Shown here one piece after another: positions 1 to 10,570 of a DNA stretch of 64,000 nucleotides (positions are counted from its first letter, which is position 1; every line of letters begins with the position of its first letter). Made by a program: the position numbers and the translations under genes. The notes beneath the pieces were generated by a model, which did no database searches, was not told where the DNA came from, and saw nothing but the letters and a program-made list of their open reading frames with translations. The stretch lies in the NCBI GenBank assembly GCA_022559985.1, contig JAFJTR010000005.1:620001-684000 (forward strand), written 5' to 3'. This stretch comes from Parastagonospora avenae f. sp. tritici 18332-5 (taxonomy: Eukaryota; Ascomycota; Dothideomycetes; Pleosporales; Phaeosphaeriaceae).

Positions 1-781
1 AGCTAGCTGTGATCGATAGGTACGATGAGAATAAACAGCGGGTACGGCGGTTACTCTTCAAAAGTGTGCTCCGTGCTGGATTGGGGCTTGTAAGATGATT
101 ATGTTGGGATCTGATGATGCAAGGACGCGCCAAAAGCGTCGTCTCGCATATAGGTTAAGCGAATTGATCATGATCGGGGTAAGCGAAAAGAGTCGAGTGC
201 TTGGTTTGCCATTATACACGCCATGTCGTGGCGTGACTTTGTTTGAATTTGGTTTCGCGGTATACTACACTGCACTTACTTGCTTGCCGGTCAAGGAACA
301 CCATCTAATGCGAATACAAGATGCTTTCTAAGCTTCGCGAAGAAGCGAGTAAAACGCATCCACTCCATGAACTCTGCATCCCGGTGGGGATATATATGAA
401 ACAAGGTATAATCGTCACGTTCGTCCTTCATTCCCAACATTGTTCTGTCCGCCCCTCGGCCTAGCCGCCCAATCATGCCTCGTCCCAAAAGTAAATAAGT
501 GTGTAGAAGTAGAGAAGGTTAAGTACAGAAAGTGGATAGGAGATATAAAGTCAAAGTGGATAAACGCCCGCCCGTTTTCTTTAATGCTAACACCGTCGAC
601 GATGCATGCATAACCTGGATCCAAAGGAAGAAACGCCCAGCGCCTGCCCTTCAAGTCAAGATGTTTTGGTAGTGTAGTTGTACTTGTACATGAAAAGCAG
701 CAAATCCAATGCATGCGTAGTTGTACATTCAGCAGTGCATAATTCAATATTCAAATGTGTGCGGTGGGGACAATAAAGACG
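1..781. other. Intergenic flank, left edge
   Basis: No credible coding sequence is seen: open frames are under about 110 codons and look like random sequence. It is the 3' flank of the minus-strand kinase. No tRNA or repeat is visible. Confidence 0.6.
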
Positions 782-3700
782 TCAGTTTGCTGCAGCTGCG
801 GTGTCACTGACAGTTTCGCCTGGTGGAGGTATTTTCTTCACGGTGCCGTTGCTACCACTGCGCGCCGACCGACGACGATTGTGTCCAATGTCTTTGTGGA
901 TGCTGGATCGAGCGACCTCGGCGACGGTAATGGATTCGCTGCGGTGCGACTTCACAGATTTTCGCTTGCCAAAAAAGAGCGCTTCTTCCTCGCTGTCGCT
1001 ATCGTCGCTGTCGACGGCATGATCTCCATCGTAGCCAGCAGGGTCGTCAAGCGGGGCTTCGAACTGGTTGTGGTGTATTGAGTCAGCTGACGCTGTAGCG
1101 ATCATGCCTTGGTAGTTGTCATGTGCTGAGCATTCATCAGGCGCTGACGAACCAGCCGAAGCGACCGACGGAATGGAGGGATTGGATGTAGACTGCGACA
1201 TTGGGGTAAATTGTTCCTCTGATGAACAGAAAGCCAGGCCTCGCTCTTGACCACCGACAGGACTATTCTCGGAGGACGGGTCGTGGCGGCTTAGATAATC
1301 TTCGACCTTCTGTCTTTGGAAGAAGGTTTCATCGTCGGGGCTTGGAGGACATGCAATGTGGCCGATGGCTGAAGAAGGACGACTCTTTGCTGCAGAATTC
1401 GATCGTTCGCGGCTGATGTTTGCTTCGTGAACTTTTCGTCGAATCAATTCCTCTTTGGCTTTGTTGAACCTCATGTCTGATGTTTCACGAGCGAATGGTG
1501 AGGCAGACGGGATTGGCTGGGTATGGCCAGGGTGTATGGGCGCCGTAAGTGGGACATAGTGGTCCGACTTGAATGACGATGGAAAATCTAATGTTGGGCC
1601 AACTTCGAGCTCGTTCGCGTGCGCCCAATTGCGGTGAAGTCGCGAGGACAACGAAGACAAAGAGGACTGGCGTGATGCGGACGCGGAATCCGATCGATTA
1701 ATAGAGCGAGGTTCCGAGATGGCAGGAGACGAGGTACGGGCAACAGGCGATAGGTCCTTGAGTGCGTCTGGTTGATCAACATGACCAGATGCCATGGATG
1801 TGCTGACAGCGAGACTTGGTACGCCATGTGCATCGTCATCGCCTCCGACTAGCCTATCAATTGACTTTGCTCGCGTGTGCTCTTTTGGAGGTTTCAGCTT
1901 GTCCTTGCTCCTCATACTATTGACGACGCGCCGAGGAAGACCTCCGAATAGGCCGCCGAGGTTTGACCCAGTGGGTGTGTCCAGAGCGGTAGGCGTCCCA
2001 GGTAGAGCGGGAGGAAGACTTGGTGATCCAGCGCGACCATGAAGCAGGTCCGAGTGTCGTATTGTGTGGACTGAGGAGATGGCCCGGTCTTGGAGAGGTG
2101 GTCTCTGAGTCTCGACACATTGGGCAGGAGAGGCGGTGCGAGAATTGTCGAAATATTTTGATCGGTCTCTGGCCTCAGGACTTGCCGTGACGCTGTGAGA
2201 TAGGGGATGTTCCGGCTCCCGAGATGTTCGTATCGCCTCGAGGAAATGTACTGGCACTAGGCTCCCTCGCCTTCCATCCTGGCTAATCGTACTGCTAGAC
2301 GAGTTCGCGCTGATACTAGGTGGCGCATCCTGGTTGTGGACGGAGCTTTGGGCCCGACGTCTTGAGCCAGTGCTGCGGGAGAAGCTCTTGGTAACGAAAT
2401 CCGCTCCCTTCTTGACGGTTGAGCGAACTCGATCCACCCAGCCGATAGGAACAACAGCTTTGTCGAGATCTTCGTTCGAAATTTCAATCTTTTTGCCTTG
2501 GGCGGATCTGCCGGGGTCCGTCTCCTCAACCCATGAGTTGGAGTTTGAAATTCCGGAAAGAACCCAGGGGTGACGCTTGATCTCTGGTATAGTGATGCGG
2601 TGACGTGAGTCCTTGACTAGTAGAAGCTGTAAAAGATCGCGCAAGCGTTCATCGACCTCTTCGTACTCCAGATCGTGAGGGGCTCGCTTGCTGCTGACCA
2701 TTGGCTGACTGTTGCGACCGTGTGAACTCGGCCTGGATGTAGGATGTTCTACTACAGGCTTCAGGCGATATCTTGGGATGTAAGGCTCTTCCTCACTAAT
2801 GACCTTCATGAGCGTGAATGGATTCTGGTCGTGGAAGGGTACACGACCATAGATCAAACAGTAGAGGGTGACACCAAGTGCCCATACGTCAATGCCACCA
2901 TCAATCTTTGGCGTATCGGCATCTGGATCTGTGCGGCATAGCTCAGGTGCATAAAATGCTGGTGTGCCTACTGTCTTGGCTAGTTCAACAGCTTCGTCTT
3001 CCTCTTGGTGTTCGGATTCTGACTGGTCTCCGTTGCTTTCCTCGGTCTTTGAACGGCCTAGGTAAGAAACACCAAAGTCAGAGATCTTGATGCGATGCTC
3101 TCGTGTGACCAACAGGTTTGCAGGCTTGATGTCGCGATGGTAGACGTTCTGATAGTGTAGATACTCAAGGCCTAACACGGTGTCTTTGAATGCTTCCCAA
3201 GCAGACTGGGTGGTCATCAAGGGCACATAGCGAAAGTGCTCTGGTATATCCTCCTCGCAGTCACTGAGGTGTGACGAGCTGCTATCCGCAGCACTTGACG
3301 TACGCTCGCGGATAAATTCAGTATCATAGGGACCGTACATGGTGCCTTCCAGACCGGTCACGAGATTTGAGTCGGTCGCAGGTGTTGGAGAACGAAAAGC
3401 AGTCTCCATGTTGGCTTCGTGGCTGCCGGAGGCTTCCTGGCGTTCATGGAAGCGAGCACAATGTGTTGAGCGCTCATCGTCCCGACCTGAGGTGCGAGAG
3501 CTGCGACCTGCTTCGGAGTATTCGTCGTCGGAATCGCCACCAAATTCGAAGCTCCATGGCTCGTTGCTACTGGCATCGTGGCGGCGTGCATGTGCTTCTC
3601 GGTTTCGGCGCCGCTGCTCACGAGCAAGCTTCTGATGTGCTACTCGGATGATGCGTTCATCCTCCAAGAGTGCACTCTCGTTGTCGAAGATGCCTTTGGA

Positions 3701-5020
3701 TTCACGCTTAAAGCGACGCCACTCAACCTGACAGATCTCTTTGGCGCCCTCGATCCTCCATCGGACCTCACCCAACTCGACGTGCTCCAGTACGATGTAG
3801 ACCTTTCTCTTAGCCGGGTCGTCTATAACTTCGAGCAAGCTCACGATGTTGGGATGACGGGCTTTCTTGAGGATGGCAATCTCACGCTTGATCTTGTCCT
3901 CGTGACTGCTACTCTTGCCTAGTCTTCTGCGTTTGGAGAAGCGGTCGACTATCTTGATGGCCACATAGTGGCCTTTGTTGAGTTCTTTCCCGAGCTTCAC
4001 CTTTCCATGCATACCGCGGCCAAGCTCGTCGATGATTTCGTACTGGTTGACGATCTTGCGTCCGGATACTGGGTCGGCCTGAACGTCGGCGATGTGGGTT
4101 TCCTTGGGCGCCTGCCTGTGCGTAAAGTGAAGCCAGGGGCTCGAGTAGAGGCCGTCGTTAGGTTGCTCGACGGGCTTGTAATGGCGGTTGTTCGGGTCGA
4201 AGAGGCCGGGACTGCTGACAGGGGAGTTGCCAACAGTCCGGGGTGCAGACTCCATGACGTCGCGGTAGTGGTCGTGTGGGAGGCCAAAGCCCGAGAGGCT
4301 GGAGAGCGAGTTGGCTGCAGTATGGGCAGGGTGCGAGCTGCGCGAGCGAACAATCGGAGGAGCATGTGGTATGGGGTGTTGTTGGAGATGGAGGGCGGCA
4401 TAGGACTGGTTGGGATAGACAGGCCCATCCCGCAGCTGCTGTGAAGACGCGGCGTATGTGTGGATTTGAATTGCGTCGAGGGTCTGGGCACGCACGGTGG
4501 CGCTGCTGGCGCTGGAGAGGTCCCTCTGGAAGGGAGGGCGGTCGGAGTGCGGAGTGGTGGAGGTAGAGGGGGAGGGGGTGAAGTGGTGGGCAGAGTTCCC
4601 GTGGGTCGAGGGGTCTAGGATACTGATAGAAGTGGCGGATGCGTTGGTGCTCGAGGTGGGCGAGGGCTCGCTCGACGCAGCGGTGGAGCCGGGGAGGTGT
4701 GCGCTGTAGAAGCGGCGGGGCTGTGGAGAGAAGTAGTTTGACTCTGGTGCCAGCGGCTGCATCTGCGAGAGCAAGCTGGCCGTCACGGCATCGGGCAGGG
4801 AGGGCACCTCTGAGCGCGGGGTGCTGTCGTTCTCGTCGTAGGGCGGCACTCGATGGCTCTGACTCGGCGTGGCCTCGCCGTCTTCTGCTTCTCGCGCAGC
4901 GGCGGCGTCGAGTGTGGAATGCGCATGTCGCGCGGCATCGGCAGCCATGTCGCACACGAGGGTCGCTGGGGGCTCGCCGGCTGCCCTTTCCGCTGTCACG
5001 GCTGCATTTGGCTCATCCAT
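782..5020 (-). CDS. CaMKK-like Ser/Thr protein kinase (Ssp1/Sak1/Elm1 group)
   Basis: A single uninterrupted frame of 1412 residues from an ATG at 5020. The kinase domain spans about residues 327-820: glycine loop GRGMHGKV (334-341), VAIK lysine 356, catalytic HRD 628-630 in YHRDIKPAN, DFG 648-650, and GTPAFYAPELC in the activation segment. Between the hinge (LEHVELGEV, about 411-419) and helix E lies a charged insertion of about 180 residues, a layout found in fungal CaMKK-type kinases that activate the AMPK Snf1 or act in morphogenesis and stress. The N-terminal 320 and C-terminal 590 residues are Ser/Pro-rich and low in order, probably phosphoregulatory. The upstream activating role toward Snf1 is inferred from the family. 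The exact ortholog (Ssp1, Sak1, Tos3 or Elm1) cannot be fixed without a tree. Confidence 0.9.
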   Translation of the reverse strand: MDEPNAAVTAERAAGEPPATLVCDMAADAARHAHSTLDAAAAREAEDGEATPSQSHRVPPYDENDSTPRSEVPSLPDAVTASLLSQMQPLAPESNYFSPQPRRFYSAHLPGSTAASSEPSPTSSTNASATSISILDPSTHGNSAHHFTPSPSTSTTPHSDRPPFQRDLSSASSATVRAQTLDAIQIHTYAASSQQLRDGPVYPNQSYAALHLQQHPIPHAPPIVRSRSSHPAHTAANSLSSLSGFGLPHDHYRDVMESAPRTVGNSPVSSPGLFDPNNRHYKPVEQPNDGLYSSPWLHFTHRQAPKETHIADVQADPVSGRKIVNQYEIIDELGRGMHGKVKLGKELNKGHYVAIKIVDRFSKRRRLGKSSSHEDKIKREIAILKKARHPNIVSLLEVIDDPAKRKVYIVLEHVELGEVRWRIEGAKEICQVEWRRFKRESKGIFDNESALLEDERIIRVAHQKLAREQRRRNREAHARRHDASSNEPWSFEFGGDSDDEYSEAGRSSRTSGRDDERSTHCARFHERQEASGSHEANMETAFRSPTPATDSNLVTGLEGTMYGPYDTEFIRERTSSAADSSSSHLSDCEEDIPEHFRYVPLMTTQSAWEAFKDTVLGLEYLHYQNVYHRDIKPANLLVTREHRIKISDFGVSYLGRSKTEESNGDQSESEHQEEDEAVELAKTVGTPAFYAPELCRTDPDADTPKIDGGIDVWALGVTLYCLIYGRVPFHDQNPFTLMKVISEEEPYIPRYRLKPVVEHPTSRPSSHGRNSQPMVSSKRAPHDLEYEEVDERLRDLLQLLLVKDSRHRITIPEIKRHPWVLSGISNSNSWVEETDPGRSAQGKKIEISNEDLDKAVVPIGWVDRVRSTVKKGADFVTKSFSRSTGSRRRAQSSVHNQDAPPSISANSSSSTISQDGRRGSLVPVHFLEAIRTSREPEHPLSHSVTASPEARDRSKYFDNSRTASPAQCVETQRPPLQDRAISSVHTIRHSDLLHGRAGSPSLPPALPGTPTALDTPTGSNLGGLFGGLPRRVVNSMRSKDKLKPPKEHTRAKSIDRLVGGDDDAHGVPSLAVSTSMASGHVDQPDALKDLSPVARTSSPAISEPRSINRSDSASASRQSSLSSLSSRLHRNWAHANELEVGPTLDFPSSFKSDHYVPLTAPIHPGHTQPIPSASPFARETSDMRFNKAKEELIRRKVHEANISRERSNSAAKSRPSSAIGHIACPPSPDDETFFQRQKVEDYLSRHDPSSENSPVGGQERGLAFCSSEEQFTPMSQSTSNPSIPSVASAGSSAPDECSAHDNYQGMIATASADSIHHNQFEAPLDDPAGYDGDHAVDSDDSDSEEEALFFGKRKSVKSHRSESITVAEVARSSIHKDIGHNRRRSARSGSNGTVKKIPPPGETVSDTAAAAN

Positions 5021-5180
5021 GGCGGCGGCAGCTCAGATGTCTCATTCAGCCAGCCAGCGTAACCATGCCAGGCTTTACGGGTGCGGGAGTCGAATGCGGC
5101 GGGCGGTTCTCATTCTGGCCTGTGGCAGGCGTGAGGGGGACCGGCGGCGACAATGGCGGCGAGTTGGCGATGCAGTGTGC

Positions 5181-5215
5181 AGTGGACAGTGGACAGTGGA
5201 CAGTGGACAGTGGAC
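5181..5215 (+). repeat. 7-bp tandem repeat (AGTGGAC)x5
   Basis: Five exact head-to-tail copies of AGTGGAC, followed by a degenerate GTGGAC, lie about 160 bp upstream of the kinase start codon, probably in its promoter or 5' leader. It is a minisatellite-like tract and likely length-variable between strains. Confidence 0.9.
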
Positions 5216-6334
5216 GTGGACAGCGTCGACGGTGCAGAGGAGGAGAGATTGGTGGCAGCGGCGTGCGTTGAGTCGCGGGCGGGCTGGGATTGGAGTGGTT
5301 ACAGTGCTTCAACGGCTCAACTATGGGCCTGGCGGATGGTTGAGCACGATCGGCCGCCGCGCTTTCCCGCACAAGCAGCGATCTTCGCAGCGTATTTTGG
5401 GTGGATGGCCCGCCGCGGCGCAGATGACGCTCTCACAGGCGGCTTCAGACGGGCGCAAGGACCAGGCCTGGGGTGGGGACGCTACCAGCACGCAGCAGTG
5501 AAGGACGCCCACACGACAAGATTGGATGGGCGAGACAGCAAAGACGACGTCAGGTACCAGAGAGTGCAGACACAACAAGAGCGGTACGCTCAAAGACACA
5601 CGCTGGCCCACAGTCGCAGGCAGGGCGGACCGACACTTTGTTGAGCGAGCCAGCAGCAGAATATGTGGGAAGTCTTGTCCTGCGCTTTCTTTCAATGCAT
5701 CCGTGCCAGCCCTCCCCAGCCATATGCGCGCGGCCCAATCAGGTAAAGCTTGTCCGCGCTCTCGACACTTTTGGAGGGGTTCACGTCCAAAGCAGCACGC
5801 CTGTTGCGCGACCTCGTTTGCCCTCCTGCGCACGCCTCTTGCTTGCCCGCATGCACATTGTTCACCTCGCTGTGCCCTCAGGGCGCACAAGGACCCCGTG
5901 CGGCTGCATCCGGGCCATGCGCCGCTAAGTGTATTGCCTGGCGACGCTGCTGCTGGTGCGCCATGATTAATCACAGCCGCGATAAGAGCTTTTGAAGATG
6001 CCCAGGAACTTTATTCCTCCCTTACACACCCCGGTTTATTGCCATCACCGCACGCACCCCTTGGACCCTCCCGACGTCGTCCACTCACCAGCCGCCTTCC
6101 CCAGATTCGCTTCAGATATGATTGCTTGCTTCTTCGCTCCCGCTCGCGCTGTCGCACGCCCTCAGGCCAGCGCCGCCGCCCAGCATACCATTGGTCATCA
6201 CACCACCCTCGTTCTTGTTGGGCCCGTTGAGCGACAGCAGCAACCAAGTCCGCGGCATCATGAACGCTGCCCAGCCTGCCCTCGACAGTCTTCACATGCG
6301 TCCTACCGCACTTGACCTGGCATGACACTGCTTC

Positions 6335-6348
6335 GTGCACGCGTGCAC
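6335..6348. promoter_or_regulatory. 14-bp perfect palindrome GTGCACGCGTGCAC
   Basis: The sequence equals its own reverse complement over 14 bases, about 650 bp upstream of GPI10. It could be a dimeric transcription-factor site, but no factor can be assigned from sequence alone. Confidence 0.4.
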
Positions 6349-7003
6349 GCGCGACCACCTAGACCTTATCGCTCTAGACTATGTACCTGTGCCCGGTAAC
6401 ATATTTCCTCACATGAACTCGCACACATCTGAGATCTGAACGTGCAGTTCATCGCAAGTCCGATCTACGAGAGAGCCCCCGCCGAAGCTGGACCGAGCGG
6501 GAGCTCCCTCGAGATCTCTGATGCTGCTCAGCCATGAATTTGCCGCGTACGCACCGTCATCGGCTCCATCGCTTCATCGGTGGCCTGTAATTTGATACCA
6601 CCCGTTGCGAGATAGGCAGCGCTCGGGGTCGTCGTCACCTCAGCCCACTACTGCAGTCTGCACCATATTACTCGATGAAAATTGCAATCCGCCCGCCCTG
6701 CGCCGTGAGGAGGCCCGTGTTTCTCACGATAGGTTCTCGCTCGCTCAACAGGTGCATGGTCATGGGAGGACCAACAGATTGAACCCGAGTCTAGACACCG
6801 AGCTTGTATCGTGAAGACCATATCCGGCATAGCTCACAGCTTCAATTTTCACCACCTCGCCCTGAAACGATCTGGCGCATGACACACTTTCTCAGCGCCA
6901 AGATGCGCACGAGCCACTATCGTGAACCTCTCGCTCGCCGTCCTCGCCCCGGTACCCACGCGTGCTCATCCGCTGCGGCTTCTCCCTGACTTTTGATTGC
7001 CCA

Positions 7004-9187
7004 ATGCCGCCCGCCAGCGACTCGGCGAAGGCCACGACTGCTGCTCCACCAACACCGCCGCTTACCAGCTATCGTGACTCTGCGCTAGGCATCTTCGCAC
7101 TGCTGCTGGCCTTCCGCACAGCCAATGCATTGACGCTGCGGACCTTTTTCCAGCCCGACGAGTTCTTCCAGTCGCTCGAGCCTGCATGGCAGCTTGCTTT
7201 TGGCCAAGAGAGTAATGCCTGGATTACTTGGGTAAATGCCTCCCTTGACCATCTCCACGTTTCTGTCGTCGGCTATTTGTCTCACGATGCGAGCAGGAGT
7301 GGAGAACACAATTGAGATCGTCCTTGCATCCAGGCCTGTTTGCTGTTGTCTATCGAATCGTGGCAAAACTCGCAGATGTTTGTGGCTTGACTCTGCCCGC
7401 GAGAGCCGAATTGCTGCTAGTTACGCCGAAGGTTACCCAAGCTGTCTTTGCTGCCGTGCTTGACTGCTACACATGGAAACTTGCGGAAAAAGCATACGGT
7501 CGTGGCAGTCGTACTGCCATTGTCGCTGTATGTCACGCCACTGAACTCTCTCTGCTTTTGTCAAATCCTGATTCCGAGCAATTTAGCTTGCATTGTCAGT
7601 ATGCAGCCCGTGGCAATGGTTCTGCTCAACTCGGACGCTGTCCAACTGCATTGAGACGACCATCACAACCGTCGCTATCTACCATTGGCCTTGGCATTGG
7701 CCAGGTACTGCAAAAGATAGCACGACTGCAGGCAAGGATCAATCGCAGATTGTGGAGAAGCATCTCGGCTCGCCCGCAAAGTAAGCTGCGAACTTTCTTG
7801 GAATTTTCCACGTCGTACCGTTTAGTTGCCAATCTAGGCTCACATCGTGCAGGTTACGTCTGTCATTGCTGCTAGCAGCACTCGCGTGCATTCTCCGACC
7901 CACCAATGCTCTAATCTGGGTGTCCGTATACGTTCCAACACTATGGCAAGCCACGAAGCGGCAGCGGTATGTGTTGGTCCGCGAAATTTTATTTTGCGGG
8001 TAAGTTCCACAGCTGCTGCATAACTGCTTCTTGCCGGCGTGCATGCTCCATGATTCGACCTTTGTACCCTGAAGGTCACCAGACGAGCTTGAACTGACGG
8101 TGTCAGGTCTGCTGTCCTTGCATGTTCCGTCGCGTCTGACAGACTCTATTACGGGATCTGGACCCTGCCGCCGCTGCGCTTCCTCTACTTCAACATTGCC
8201 CAATCGCTGGCTGTGTTTTACGGGAAGAATCGTACAGACTACTATTTCACCGAAGGAGTTCCGCTACTTCTCACAACAGCGCTGCCGTTCGGTATCATAG
8301 GATTGGTACAAGCACTCCGGGGTAAGGAGTTGCGGCACTCGCCCATCACTGGCAGTCCGAGCCTGCGGTCGCCGGCGCCGGAATTCATTCACGATGCAGC
8401 GCAACGGCGGGTATTGATCCGACTTGCCTGGACATGTGTCGTTACCATCATCACCTTGAGCATGATCTCTCACAAGGAAGTCCGCTTCCTCTACCCGCTG
8501 CTCCCATTCCTTCACGTCCTCGCAGCCGGACCTCTGAGCATCGTCTTCTCAACCAACAGTCCCTGGACCTGTAAAGCACTACTAACCGCCCTTCTCCTAA
8601 CCAACATCCTCCTCGCAACATTCCTTTCAACCATCCACCAACGCGGCGTCATCGACGTCCTAGACCACATCCGCCACAAACATGAAGCCCGCAACAACCT
8701 CCACACCCTCACCCAACCCCCTTCTTCCCTTTCAAATACCACAGTAGCCTTCCTAATGCCCTGCCACTCCACCCCTTGGCGCTCCCACCTCGTCTACCCG
8801 CAAATCTCCGCCTGGGCCCTAACCTGCGAACCCCCCCTAAACATCGCCCTCGACCAGCGCTCCTCGTATCTCGACGAAGCTGACGAGTTTTACATCAAGC
8901 CCGGCCCCGCGGCCTGGCTGAGGGATAACATGGAATCGCTGGATACCGTCCAGGCTGGGGGATCAAGGTCAGGGCGGCATTGGATTCGTCAGGATCCGAA
9001 GCTCAAGGCAAAGTATCGACGCGCTTGGCCGCAGAACCTTGTGTTCTTTGAGCAGTTGGAGGGGACGATGGGGGAGGTGCTAAGGGGATCGAGGTATAGG
9101 GAGTGTTGGAGGGGGCGGAATGCTTGGGTGCATGATGATTGGAGGAGGATGGGGGATGTGGTTGTTTGGTGCTTGGATGGGGAGTGA
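7004..9187 (+). CDS. GPI10: GPI mannosyltransferase 3 (PIG-B/Gpi10), GT22 family
   Basis: Adds the third, alpha-1,2-linked mannose to the GPI-anchor precursor in the ER. Five exons join in frame: 7004-7231, 7297-7527, 7587-7780, 7853-7999 and 8107-9187, all with GT-AG introns of 59-107 bp, giving 626 residues. The GT22 signature is clear: FFQPDEFFQSLEPAW near the N-terminus (lumenal DE motif) and SHKEVRFLYPLLPFLH in the C-terminal third. Also present are LRPTNALIW and YYGIWTLPPLRFLYFN, typical of Gpi10/PIG-B, and many hydrophobic membrane segments. The start is the first ATG giving the usual N-terminus. It appears intact. Codon use shifts to a C-rich stretch around 8570-8850, without frame damage. 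Confidence 0.93.
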
Positions 9188-9364
9188 AGAAGGGTTGTTA
9201 GGGGTTGTAGTATCAACGATGGGGTGTTGTATGATGTGTTGTTGTTGTAGGAGTAATAATTCAAGTAGAAATTGACGATGATGGCGAGTAATTACATGCC
9301 TAAGTTCGATGAATGGTAATGCGCTGCGGAGACTACATCAGTTCTTGCCAACTACTATCTTCAA

Positions 9365-10570
9365 TTAGAAAAGTGCCTTCGAGGCAACACTCAACAACCA
9401 AGCCGCATCCTGCCACCCGTCCGCCTCCTCCAGCGGCTTCTGCGCCCCATCCGACCCTCCCTCTTCAACATTCTCCTTATCCCTCGCCTTCAGCTTCGCC
9501 GACGCAACAATCGCCTCCCTCTCCAACTTCCTCCTCTTCGCCTCCACCTCCCTCCTCAACCTCAACTCCTCCCTAGTCATATTCTGCGGCAAAAACCCAT
9601 CCTCCTCCTCTTCATCCTCCGATGCCTCCCCATCCTCCTCAACCGAGAACAGCGTCCACCCAATCAGCCGATCAATCCACGACGTATTACTGCGCGCCAG
9701 CCTTGCAACTTCTTCCTCATCACCCGATGATTCCTCGTCCGCCTCGACGAAATCCGGCTCCATGAAGCGCTCGTCAAACGACGGGAGATCGAGACTATGC
9801 CGCGCCGACACAGGGCTCATGCCCAGGTCCGCGCGGCTACCCACACGCGAGCCACGCCGGGATTGGCGCGCGCTCTGCACGCGACTACCAACACGAGATT
9901 GATAGCGACTCCCAGCACGCGACATGCGCGGGGAGAAAGTGGGGAAGTCCTCGCCGTTCAGCGGTTCGCCGGACAGCAGGGCCATGCGTTTTGAATCGTG
10001 GGCGTCTTCGTCGTCGGCGACGAGCGAGGTGGAGCTCTCGCGGCGGATCAACCAGCCCTGGCCTTTGGAATCGCGCGTTTCGCCGGCGATGGTGAGGCCG
10101 GCGCGGTGCCACCATTCGTCGTCGGCGGCGGAGGTGTGGTGGCGGACGAGGGGCATGCGGAGGGATATCGGGGCGGTGGATTTGCGGATGTGGTGGCGCT
10201 CGCGGGCATTGTCTTCTGCGAAGCTGACGCCGGGGTGGAGGGTGCTTGTGCTTTTTGCCTTTGGGATTTCGCCAATGTCTCGCACGGGGTTGTTTGGGTT
10301 GGCGAAGTAGCCGTCGTACGCGTAGTGAGGTTTGGAGCGGCGCGTTCGGCTGTTGCTGCGGGATTGGCTCAGGCTTAGGATTCCTGGTGTGGAGGGAGCG
10401 GTCTTGGAGGCAATGTATGATGTGCGTGATGTGTGTACGACATGCTCGTCGGGTGAGGGTGGAGCGCTGGCATCGAGAGGGAATTTGGCGCTGAGGGGTG
10501 CGATGGAGAGGGCAGGGAGGTTTGGGTAGGAGCGGCGGGAGCGGGAGGCGTTGCGGGAGCGGTCTGCCAT
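9365..10570 (-). CDS. DUF3984-like fungal protein of unknown function
   Basis: One exon, 401 residues, ATG at 10570. The N-terminal half is Arg/Ser-rich with short SR motifs (SRNASRSRRS). The centre has WWHRAGLTIAG and GWLIRRESSTSL. Next comes an RVGSRVQSARQSRRGSRVGSR repeat-like stretch, then an acidic segment (DEESSGDEEEVARL, EASEDEEEEDGF) and a charged helical C-terminus (TREELRLRREVEAKRRKLE). This arrangement recalls the uncharacterised fungal family DUF3984; the assignment is from memory of the motifs. Its biochemical role is unknown. It ends close to, and converges with, GPI10 (178 bp between stops). Confidence 0.75.
   Translation of the reverse strand: MADRSRNASRSRRSYPNLPALSIAPLSAKFPLDASAPPSPDEHVVHTSRTSYIASKTAPSTPGILSLSQSRSNSRTRRSKPHYAYDGYFANPNNPVRDIGEIPKAKSTSTLHPGVSFAEDNARERHHIRKSTAPISLRMPLVRHHTSAADDEWWHRAGLTIAGETRDSKGQGWLIRRESSTSLVADDEDAHDSKRMALLSGEPLNGEDFPTFSPRMSRAGSRYQSRVGSRVQSARQSRRGSRVGSRADLGMSPVSARHSLDLPSFDERFMEPDFVEADEESSGDEEEVARLARSNTSWIDRLIGWTLFSVEEDGEASEDEEEEDGFLPQNMTREELRLRREVEAKRRKLEREAIVASAKLKARDKENVEEGGSDGAQKPLEEADGWQDAAWLLSVASKALF

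Larger units (their letters stand above)
5021..7003. promoter_or_regulatory. Divergent intergenic region between kinase and GPI10
   Basis: Nearly 2 kb separates the kinase start (minus) from the GPI10 start (plus), so it should hold both promoters and 5' leaders. It contains a 7-bp tandem repeat near the kinase side and a 14-bp perfect palindrome at 6335-6348. Open frames here, up to 217 codons, overlap each other on both strands and show no recognisable domain. I see no gene in it. Confidence 0.55.

Noticed and set aside
3968..4955. Long open frames of up to 265 codons overlapping the kinase gene on either strand
   Set aside because: They are out-of-frame or antisense shadows of the GC-rich, Ser/Pro-coding kinase N-terminus and carry no domain.
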